Shown here: positions 1-5,061 of the stretch, in pieces
Numbering within the stretch: position 1 is the first letter of the stretch
Layout: each line of letters opens with the position of its first letter
Source of the DNA: Bryobacterales bacterium
GTDB lineage: Bacteria > Acidobacteriota > Terriglobia > Bryobacterales > Bryobacteraceae
Assembly: GCA_016880505.1 (NCBI GenBank)
Contig: JAEHDI010001027.1
Span: 1-5,624, forward strand
Direction: 5' to 3'
DNA length: 5,624 nucleotides
Translations under genes and position numbers: made by a program
The notes under the pieces: model-generated
Told to the model about the DNA's origin: nothing
Databases searched by the model: none
What the model saw: the letters and a program-made list of their open reading frames with translations, nothing else

Positions 1-1639
1 CCCCCGGCGACGCGCTCGTCACCAGCACCGACCGCAGCCGCCGGTCAAAATCCGTCAGCAACATCGAGTTCCGCAGCGTCCGGATCGCTTCGTCGTACCC
101 CGTCAGCGTCTGCTCCCCCGGCCCCACTGCCACCAGCGCCCGCCCGTTCCCGTGGCCCGCCGCCACCGGCCCCAGCCGCCCCCGCCAGTTCTTCACCACC
201 GGCAGCGTCCCGATCACCTCTGACCGCAGCACTCGCGTCACCTGCTCCGGGTCCCGCACCGTGTCGTCCAGCACATCGCTCACCACCGCCGCCCCCACCG
301 CCAGCAGCGTCGAAAACAACAACGCCAACACCACGTTCAGCTTCACGTTCGGAAACACCGGCTTCACCGCCGGCCGCGCCGGGTCCGCAATCCGGATCGC
401 GCTGTTCTGAAACCCCGCGTTGATCCCCGCCTCCTTGATCTTCCGCACCAGCTCCTCGTACAGCCCCTTGTCCGCCTCCGCCTCCCGCTTCAGCGACTGG
501 TACTCGAAGCTCCGCGCGTTCAGCCGGTCAAACTCCGCCTTCGTCTCCCCCACCGCCGCCTTCAGCATCCCTTCCCGCTCCGCCGCCTCCCGAAACTCCA
601 CCTCCACCCGCTGCCGGATGTTCTGCCGCGCCGCCTCCAACTGCCGCTCCACCTCTGCCACCTGCGCCGCCGCCTTCCGGTGCTCCGGATGGTTCGCCCC
701 GTAGTGCGCCCTCACCTCCGCGTACCGCTCCGCCGCCTCGTCCCGCCGCTCCGCCAGCTTCCGCAACGCCTCCCCCTGGCTCGACACCTGCGCCGCCGCC
801 AGCGTCCCCTCCTGCACCGTCCCGTAGGCCGCCTCCTTCCTCACCCGCTCCGCCTGCGCGCTCGTGTACTCGCTGTTCAACTGCAACAGCCGCGCCGACA
901 AGATGCTCGTCTTCTCCTCCGGGTTGATCACGTTCAGCTCCCGCTCAAACTGCGCCAGCGCCGCGCTCGACCGCTCCATCTTCGCCCGCAACTCCTCCAA
1001 CTGCTTCTCCATGAACGCCGACAGACTCGCCGACGACCGGTAGCGGATGTGAAACGTGTGCTCCAGGTACGACTGCGCGATCCCGTTGGCCACCTCCGCC
1101 GCCAGCCGCGGCTCCTCCGACCGGTAGCTGATCAGCAACAGATACGTGTTCGGCGGCCGCGTCACCTTCAGCTTCTTCAGCATCACCGGCGCCTCCGCCG
1201 CCCTCCCCCCAACTCCCCCTCCCCGCTCCTCCACCCCTTCCCGCTCCCGCAGCCCGTACTTCTCCACCACCGGCCGCAGCACCGAGTCCGACTGGATCAG
1301 CTTCACCTGCGTCGCCAGAAACTGGTCCGCGTCGTTCACCGTCGACCGCATCGCCTCCTCCCCGATGATCCCCGTCGGCGTCTGCCGGTCCACGTCCACC
1401 GTCGCCGTCGATTCGTACACCGGCGTCAGCCGCGCCGACACGATCAACGTCCCCACCACACACATCCCCACAAATGCCAGGATCTTCCACCGCTGCCGCT
1501 TCAATATCCATAGGTAGTGAGACAGGGGAAGAGCCGGCTTCTCTGTATCGGGCTCAATCAGGGGCGGCGGCGCCCAGACGGAGACAGGGTATTGTTCGGC
1601 GACTACGGGCAAGTTCCGTTCTGTGTTTTGTGCCTGCAT
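1..1639 (-). CDS. GumC/Wzc-type polysaccharide chain-length regulator with BY-kinase domain (3' part outside window)
   Basis: Inner-membrane co-polymerase and tyrosine autokinase that sets EPS chain length and works with the Wza-type outer-membrane channel encoded just upstream. The 546 visible codons show a Pro-rich cytoplasmic N-terminus (1-40), TM1 (about 51-69), a Wzz-type domain, a long periplasmic coiled coil rich in Glu/Arg/Ala (about 205-400), and a GNVR-like stretch (YQSLKREAEADKGLYEELV at 380-398). A Pro-rich segment follows (420-430), then TM2 (about 433-454). The start of a bacterial tyrosine-kinase domain comes next (YDEAIRTLRNSM at 515-526, then VLVTSASPG). The window ends exactly at the Walker A loop, so the catalytic motifs and Tyr tail are not visible. 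The ATG at 1639 is chosen for its strong AGGAGG site 5 nt upstream. It lies 19 nt after the Wza-type stop, so the two are almost surely co-transcribed. Codon use after about codon 45 is unlike its neighbours (see findings). The family call is firm; whether the kinase is complete is inferred. Confidence 0.93.
   Translation of the reverse strand, partial: MQAQNTERNLPVVAEQYPVSVWAPPPLIEPDTEKPALPLSHYLWILKRQRWKILAFVGMCVVGTLIVSARLTPVYESTATVDVDRQTPTGIIGEEAMRSTVNDADQFLATQVKLIQSDSVLRPVVEKYGLREREGVEERGGGVGGRAAEAPVMLKKLKVTRPPNTYLLLISYRSEEPRLAAEVANGIAQSYLEHTFHIRYRSSASLSAFMEKQLEELRAKMERSSAALAQFERELNVINPEEKTSILSARLLQLNSEYTSAQAERVRKEAAYGTVQEGTLAAAQVSSQGEALRKLAERRDEAAERYAEVRAHYGANHPEHRKAAAQVAEVERQLEAARQNIRQRVEVEFREAAEREGMLKAAVGETKAEFDRLNARSFEYQSLKREAEADKGLYEELVRKIKEAGINAGFQNSAIRIADPARPAVKPVFPNVKLNVVLALLFSTLLAVGAAVVSDVLDDTVRDPEQVTRVLRSEVIGTLPVVKNWRGRLGPVAAGHGNGRALVAVGPGEQTLTGYDEAIRTLRNSMLLTDFDRRLRSVLVTSASPG
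1201..1224 (-). other. Predicted G-quadruplex motif on the coding strand
   Basis: Read on the minus strand, four G-runs of 4, 5, 6 and 3 bases are separated by loops of 1, 4 and 1 bases, which satisfies the usual G3+N1-7 pattern. It lies inside the Wzc-like gene, so it would also be present in the mRNA, and it encodes a Gly-rich linker at residues 139-147. More short G-runs continue upstream to about 1245. Folding is inferred from the pattern alone. Confidence 0.6.
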
Positions 1640-1644
1640 GGAGT

Positions 1645-1650
1645 CCTCCT
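1645..1650 (-). promoter_or_regulatory. Ribosome binding site of the Wzc-like gene
   Basis: The minus strand reads AGGAGG followed by a 5-nt spacer and ATG. It sits in the 19-nt gap after the Wza-type stop codon and fixes the start at 1639. Confidence 0.85.
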
Positions 1651-1658
1651 CGTTCGCA

Positions 1659-2597
1659 CTAGCGCCGCCAAATAAGGATTCCGGAGGCGGTGGCGGTTCC
1701 GAATCCGGCGATCTTCTCGAGTGTGCCCACGGCGATCCGCCGGCCGCTGTTGTCCGGAATGTAAAGAATGTCGTTGGCGTCCAGGGGGATGTCGGGCGCC
1801 TTACGTTCCATGATCTGTTTCAGTTCGATCGCAATCTCGTGCTTGGACCCGGTAGCCGCTTCGCGGCGATAGATATATGCACGCTTGGCAGCGAACGGGA
1901 CGAGACCTTCGGCCAAGGCCAGCATTTGCAGCACGGTTGTCTCCGATTCGCCCTGTACCGGATACACGCCGGGCTTCTTGACACTGCCCACGACGAAGAT
2001 CTTCCCCACCTCCGGCACGCGAATCTCCTCGCCCCCGGCGAGCTTCAGGTTCAGTTCCGGATCGGCCGCGTCGATCAGGCCTCTCACCGGAATCCGCTGT
2101 ACCAGCGTCGCCGGCTTGCCGTCTTCCCCCCGTTGCGTCCGGCTCACCAGAATCTCCGGCCCCGCATCCGCGCCCAGCCCCCCGGCCCGCGTCAGAGCAT
2201 CTAGAAGCGACACCGGGCCGGCAGCCTGGAACGTGACCGGATTCCGCACCGCGCCGGCGACACTGATCGGCCGGCTGTGGTACTCGGCGATTGTCACCGT
2301 CACCACGGGCTCCACAAGCAACTGTTCCGCGTGGAGCGCCTCGGCCACCGCCGCCTCCAGTTCCGCCGGCAACAGCCCGTCGGCGCGCACTCGCCGCTTG
2401 AGCATCGGCAGGCGGATGAAGCCGTCGGCGCCAACGCGTATGGTGCGCGTCAGTTCCGGCGCGTCGTACACCGAGATGGCGATCAGATCGTTCGGCCCGA
2501 TCTTCTGAGCCGGGAGATTTGCCGCTCCAAGCTCGGACGTGGAACGGACCTGCGCCGAAAGGGCGCCGCACAGTAGCAGAAACAGGATTGGGAGCAT
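1659..2597 (-). CDS. Wza-type outer-membrane polysaccharide export protein (Poly_export + SLBB)
   Basis: Forms the periplasmic and outer-membrane channel through which EPS or capsule polymer leaves the cell. The 312 residues show a hydrophobic signal peptide (about 1-15, cleavage near ALSA|Q), a Poly_export domain (about 30-106, with KIGPNDLIAISVYDAPEL at 32-49), a first SLBB domain (about 109-170, RPISVAGAVRNP) and a second SLBB domain (about 199-265, FVVGSVKKPGVYPV). The C-terminus is a short amphipathic or hydrophobic tail after ILYIPD. Length fits a compact Wza/OtnA-type protein. ATG 2597 is preferred over GTG 2606 because GAGGTG lies 6 nt before the ATG, while the GTG falls within that site. 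Unlike E. coli Wza there is no canonical lipobox: Cys10 follows three Leu. Synonymous codon use is mixed, unlike the next gene. The partner is the Wzc-like protein encoded 19 nt downstream. Confidence 0.93.
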   Translation of the reverse strand: MLPILFLLLCGALSAQVRSTSELGAANLPAQKIGPNDLIAISVYDAPELTRTIRVGADGFIRLPMLKRRVRADGLLPAELEAAVAEALHAEQLLVEPVVTVTIAEYHSRPISVAGAVRNPVTFQAAGPVSLLDALTRAGGLGADAGPEILVSRTQRGEDGKPATLVQRIPVRGLIDAADPELNLKLAGGEEIRVPEVGKIFVVGSVKKPGVYPVQGESETTVLQMLALAEGLVPFAAKRAYIYRREAATGSKHEIAIELKQIMERKAPDIPLDANDILYIPDNSGRRIAVGTLEKIAGFGTATASGILIWRR

Positions 2598-2603
2598 GGT
2601 TGA

Positions 2604-2609
2604 CACCTC
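2604..2609 (-). promoter_or_regulatory. Ribosome binding site of the Wza-type gene (decides the start)
   Basis: The minus strand reads GAGGTG, a 6-nt spacer, then ATG at 2597. The alternative GTG start at 2606 overlaps this site and has no purine-rich element at a suitable distance, so the shorter protein is preferred. Confidence 0.7.
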
Positions 2610-2644
2610 ATTTGGTTGGAGACACCGGATAACCGCTTCGAACG

Positions 2645-2658
2645 GAGCGGAGCCGCTC
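2645..2658. repeat. Short perfect inverted repeat between the RHH and Wza-type genes
   Basis: The arms GAGCGG and CCGCTC are separated by 2 nt, within the 97-nt gap 2598-2694. Other CCGCT/AGCGG copies nearby (to about 2634 and 2664) allow alternative hairpins in the minus-strand transcript. There is no U-tract, so it does not look like an intrinsic terminator. It could be an operator or an mRNA-processing structure, or simply GC-rich chance. Confidence 0.35.
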
Positions 2659-2694
2659 AGCGGATCTGTTTCAGGACATGGGGCCGGCTGGATC

Positions 2695-2961
2695 TTACGA
2701 TTCCGCGCCGTCGTTCAAAAGACGGAGCAGGGTGGTCACGCGGGATTCCAGTTCAGCCACCTTGTGTTCCAGATTGGACAGGTGGCTTTGCGCCGGACCG
2801 TGGGACGACTCGGCCACACCGGCCGAGCGCAACACAGCGGTGCGTGCGAAATCCGAGACGCTCCTGGCGCCCCTGAGTGCGTAGACAGCCTTTACCGTCT
2901 CGTACTCCTGCTGGCTGAGACGAAAGTTGACAAGACGATTCCTGGGCCTGAGAACGGACAT
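2695..2961 (-). CDS. Small ribbon-helix-helix protein with C-terminal leucine-zipper-like coiled coil
   Basis: Function unknown; probably a DNA-binding regulator. In the 88 residues, positions 11-16 (VNFRLS) fit the RHH beta-strand, 17-30 the first helix, a GARS turn follows, and 34-46 (SVSDFARTAVLRS) fit the second helix. This matches Arc/MetJ- or MobC-like small proteins. After a loop (48-58) comes a regular heptad pattern of L61, L64, V68, L71, V75, L78 and L82, predicting a dimer or oligomer coiled coil. ATG 2961 is the only usable start: an in-frame TAG (the stop of the upstream gene) lies 11 codons earlier, with no GTG or TTG between. No Shine-Dalgarno is visible, so translation may be coupled to the NusG-like gene 33 nt upstream. 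Its place between an UpxY-like gene and Wza/Wzc suggests a regulator of this operon. A plasmid mobilisation role is unlikely because no relaxase is nearby. Confidence 0.8.
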   Translation of the reverse strand: MSVLRPRNRLVNFRLSQQEYETVKAVYALRGARSVSDFARTAVLRSAGVAESSHGPAQSHLSNLEHKVAELESRVTTLLRLLNDGAES

Positions 2962-2994
2962 GGAAAGCGGGTCGAATATGAGAAGCGGATACGA

Positions 2995-3543
2995 CTAGTG
3001 GGCCGACGCCGGCCGGCCCGACGGGCGCAGCACATCGCGGTCGATCTCGACGGCCACGGAGCGCTGCAGCAGATGGACGCTCACCACCACCCGGCAGACG
3101 TCCTTCAATTGAACGAGGATTCCTTCAAGACCTGACAGCGGACCAGCTTCAATGCACACCGTCTGGCCGACTTTGAGGAACGGCCACGGGCCCGACGGAA
3201 GACCGGACGCGACGATGGACCGGACTGCATTCAGTTCCTCCTCGGCAACGGGCGCGGGTGTCCGGCCGAAACCAACGACAGAGCGGACGCTGGGCGTCGC
3301 CAGCACCCAGGCGCGATCGCCGGATTCAAAGCGGGAAAAGACATATCCCGGAAAGAGCGGCACGTCGAGTTCCTTGACACGGTCCGACCACCGCCGGCGC
3401 GCCCGGTAAAGAGGCAAGAAGAACTCGAGACCTTTGGATTCGAGCGCCTGGGCGGCCGCTCTTTCGTGCTGCGGCTTTACCGTCAACGCAAACCAGTCGG
3501 CACTATGGCACGAATTCGGGAGAGGATTGCCAAAAAGTTCCAT
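2995..3543 (-). CDS. NusG/RfaH/UpxY-type transcription antitermination protein
   Basis: Specialised NusG paralog expected to bind RNA polymerase and increase elongation through the long polysaccharide operon. The 182 residues show an NGN domain (about 16-112) with WFALTVKPQHERAAAQAL at 17-34, FFLPLY at 41-46 and the family-typical LFPGYVFSRF at 63-72. A C-terminal KOW domain follows (about 122-172), with KVGQTVCIEAGPLSGLEG at 124-141. The length suits UpxY-type factors. The start is uncertain: ATG 3543 is preferred over GTG 3561, which would add MPSCSI; neither has a visible Shine-Dalgarno, and a TAG further upstream bounds the frame. It lies second in the operon, 75 nt after the FecR-like gene, a typical early position for such factors. 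It is not the housekeeping nusG, which normally sits with secE and ribosomal protein genes. Confidence 0.9.
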   Translation of the reverse strand: MELFGNPLPNSCHSADWFALTVKPQHERAAAQALESKGLEFFLPLYRARRRWSDRVKELDVPLFPGYVFSRFESGDRAWVLATPSVRSVVGFGRTPAPVAEEELNAVRSIVASGLPSGPWPFLKVGQTVCIEAGPLSGLEGILVQLKDVCRVVVSVHLLQRSVAVEIDRDVLRPSGRPASAH

Positions 3544-3618
3544 AATTGAGCAACTAGGCACGCCACGGTTCTTGTCCGGCGGCGCACCGAATTCCTACGG
3601 CTCAAGCCCCCGGCCGGT

Positions 3619-4614
3619 TCATCGGCTGATGGTTTCTTTGTCCTTCTTCTGCGTCAGGTAGACCGCTGCCCCGGCGCCGGCTCCGCCGACAATCACGCCG
3701 GCGATTACTGCCTTCTTCGCGCCGGACATCCCCCCACCCGACGGCACAGACACCGGAGGAGCGGGCTGGGCAACCGGCGGCGCGGGTGTTTTCGCGACCT
3801 GCGGAGCGGCCTTTGGCGGCGCGGCCTTGGGCGGTGCGGCTGGCTTCGCTGCCGGAGGCACGGCGGCTGAAGGCGGTGGCGCAGGGCAGCCGCGGCGGAC
3901 GCGTCTCAGCCTGGTCACCTGCACGACCTCCATCGCGCCGGCCACGGGCTGTTCTTTGGGCAACTCGAATGCCACCACTTCCACGACGTTGCCGACCTCC
4001 CGATCCAGCCTGTCGCCGCGAATTTCCTCGATGACTCCGGCAATCAGATCCCTCAGCACAAAGCGGCCGTCCCGCTGCTCCACGCAGCCGGTCATCTCGA
4101 ACGGCAATTGGGCACCGGCCGGAGCCTGTGGCTGGAACTCGAGGGCCATCCCCGGCACCATCACGGCCACCACCGATCCGCCGGCGTTCATCACTCGCAG
4201 ACCGCCGCGCAACGCCGCGATCTGGATACGCCGCTCCCCGGAATAGGCGATGCGGCCCGCCGAAGCTCCGCCTGCCGGAACGACCCTCAATCCGAGCGCC
4301 TCGACCGGATAGCCCTGGTTGTTGTCCCACTCGCCGTGACCCCGCTCGAGCACCAGCCTGCCGCCGAAAACCTTCGCACTGGAGCCGGAGTCCAAGAGTA
4401 CACGAACGCCTCCTTGGATCCGCAGTTCGGAAGGATTTGTCAATGTCTCCAGGGTGTTGCCGTCGAAAATGGTAGCGTTGCCGGAGACGGTATGGTTGTC
4501 GATCCGGAATTCGCCCTTCGTGATGGCTACTCCGATCGAAGCCGGCGCCTCGGCCCCAATCCCCGCTGTATACACAAAGAGAGCGAGTAAGCACACAGCC
4601 GTGAGACGATGCAC
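3619..4614 (-). CDS. Secreted FecR-like protein with Cys-bracketed module, Pro/Ala linker and C-terminal membrane anchor
   Basis: Function unknown; the first gene of the operon. The 331 residues show a signal peptide (1-21, cleavage near GIGA|EA) and a FecR-like beta-rich domain (about 26-160, with GEFRIDNHTVSGNATIFDG at 34-52, LDSGSSAKVF and LVLERGHGEW). Next is a module starting TGCVEQRDGRFVL (175-187) and ending VVQVTRLRRVRRGC (230-243), whose only two cysteines bracket it and may form a disulfide. I associate such modules with secreted Acidobacteriota proteins. A Pro/Ala/Lys linker (244-291) leads to SGGGMSGAKK, a Gly/Ala/Val-rich transmembrane helix (about 302-320) and a charged tail. 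No cytoplasmic anti-sigma region precedes the FecR-like part, so this is not a classical FecR sigma regulator. The GTG start at 4614 is fixed by GGAGGT 6 nt upstream. It is likely inner-membrane anchored and facing the periplasm. Confidence 0.85.
   Translation of the reverse strand: MHRLTAVCLLALFVYTAGIGAEAPASIGVAITKGEFRIDNHTVSGNATIFDGNTLETLTNPSELRIQGGVRVLLDSGSSAKVFGGRLVLERGHGEWDNNQGYPVEALGLRVVPAGGASAGRIAYSGERRIQIAALRGGLRVMNAGGSVVAVMVPGMALEFQPQAPAGAQLPFEMTGCVEQRDGRFVLRDLIAGVIEEIRGDRLDREVGNVVEVVAFELPKEQPVAGAMEVVQVTRLRRVRRGCPAPPPSAAVPPAAKPAAPPKAAPPKAAPQVAKTPAPPVAQPAPPVSVPSGGGMSGAKKAVIAGVIVGGAGAGAAVYLTQKKDKETISR
3806..3835 (-). repeat. 15-bp imperfect tandem repeat encoding PPKAA units
   Basis: Two adjacent 15-bp units (3806-3820 and 3821-3835) differ at two positions and encode the PPKAAPPKAA segment (about residues 261-270) of the linker in the FecR-like protein. 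A third unit is degenerate. The repeat probably arose by local duplication, as is common in Pro/Ala-rich envelope-spanning linkers. Confidence 0.6.
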
Positions 4615-4620
4615 AACAAG

Positions 4621-4626
4621 ACCTCC
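4621..4626 (-). promoter_or_regulatory. Ribosome binding site of the FecR-like gene (supports GTG start)
   Basis: The minus strand reads GGAGGT, a 6-nt spacer, then GTG at 4614. This is close to the ideal site and settles the non-ATG start. Confidence 0.85.
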
Positions 4627-4658
4627 GTAGGTTGTACTCTGCGTGCGGGGTTTTAGGC

Positions 4659-4688
4659 ATCATTCCACGCTTCTCACTCTGTTGTCAA
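4659..4688 (-). promoter_or_regulatory. Putative sigma70-type promoter of the polysaccharide operon
   Basis: On the minus strand a perfect TTGACA (4688-4683) is followed by an 18-nt spacer and AATGAT (4664-4659), which matches TATAAT at four of six positions. Transcription would start near 4652 and give a leader of about 38 nt containing the GGAGGT site. The spacing and position ahead of the first gene are what a housekeeping promoter would show. It is predicted from sequence only. Confidence 0.55.
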
Positions 4689-4696
4689 GAACCGGC

Positions 4697-4715
4697 CAGG
4701 CAGGCTTGCTGTCTG
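4697..4715. promoter_or_regulatory. Imperfect dyad just upstream of the operon -35 box (candidate operator)
   Basis: On the minus strand CAGACAG and CTGCCTG flank a 5-nt centre, giving seven paired positions with one mismatch. The dyad lies 8 nt upstream of the predicted -35 element, a place where an activator or a repressor could bind. The small RHH protein of the operon is one candidate ligand, but nothing in the sequence proves this. Confidence 0.3.
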
Positions 4716-4783
4716 TCCGATCGAATGCAGATAGAGCTTACGCTCCGTGACCCCCATTTGGGAACCCGTTCCAGAGGTCCCGT

Positions 4784-4811
4784 GGCGCACCCTAGCCCTT
4801 GGGCTGGCGCC
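4784..4811. repeat. Hairpin-forming inverted repeat in the divergent region
   Basis: The outer arms GGCGC (4784-4788) and GCGCC (4807-4811) enclose the inner arms AGCCC (4794-4798) and GGGCT (4801-4805), with an asymmetric internal loop. No U-tract follows on either strand, so it is not a standard terminator. It may be a transcript structure or an operator, or the remains of something older. Confidence 0.35.
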
Positions 4812-5039
4812 TTTCAGCGGGACGAATCATCAAAGAGCGCCGCTTTACAGGCAGTTTACGGAAGCAATCAACGCTCTCACCCCATTCATCGGACGGCAAG
4901 CCGCGGAACTTCAGACCGTCCTCGGGTTGGTACGGCTATCTGTTTGATCCACCAAGAGATCGCGCACCGAATTCTCTGCGGAACATTCCTCCTCCTGAGA
5001 CGTATATGAAAGTGCGGGAAAAACAGCAGCCCGCAATCC

Positions 5040-5045
5040 TAAAAT
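5040..5045 (+). promoter_or_regulatory. Possible -10 element for the HlyD-type gene
   Basis: TAAAAT matches TATAAT at five of six positions and would start transcription about 10 nt before the ATG at 5062. At the usual distance there is no recognisable -35 box (GGAAAA instead), so the call is weak. A different sigma factor or an activator would be needed. Confidence 0.2.
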
Positions 5046-5061
5046 CACGGGGACTTCATAA

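Larger units (their letters stand above)
4689..5061. other. Divergent intergenic region, mostly without recognisable genes
   Basis: Between the operon promoter and the HlyD-type gene I see no RNA gene or insertion sequence. It contains the dyad at 4697-4715, a hairpin-forming stretch at 4784-4811, and a weakly supported plus-strand reading frame at 4747-4947 (GTG start, 66 codons, no Shine-Dalgarno). A short inverted repeat (GCGGG/CCCGC, 5014-5018 and 5030-5034) lies next to a possible -10 element near 5040. Base composition is less GC-rich than in the flanking genes. Confidence 0.5.

Noticed and set aside
945..1511. Minus-strand frame of 188 codons, Gly/Ala-rich
   Set aside because: It is the shifted frame inside the Wzc-like gene. 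The correct frame gives TM, Wzz, coiled-coil and kinase signatures, while this one gives only repetitive Gly/Ala/Asp.
680..1513. Long Arg/Leu/Pro/His-rich plus-strand frame of 277 codons
   Set aside because: It is antisense to the Wzc-like gene. The NNG codon habit there removes stops from the opposite strand, and the translation is low-complexity with no recognisable domain.
1801..2571. Minus-strand frame of 256 codons within the Wza-type gene
   Set aside because: It is an out-of-frame shadow. The Poly_export and SLBB motifs lie in the other frame.
3544..3618. Short GC palindromes (such as CCGGCCGG) after the FecR-like stop as a possible terminator
   Set aside because: The stems are short and no U-run follows on the minus strand, so the gap is treated as an ordinary intra-operon spacer.
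3602..4663. Minus-strand frame of 353 codons overlapping the FecR-like gene
   Set aside because: Its Arg/Gly/Ser-rich translation has no domain. The overlapping frame has a signal peptide, a FecR-like fold, a membrane anchor and a strong ribosome binding site.
4615..4690. Search for an ops/JUMPstart element (GGCGGTAG-like) in the operon leader, as used by RfaH
   Set aside because: No such sequence is visible in the leader or near the predicted start. UpxY-type factors need not use it, so nothing was annotated.
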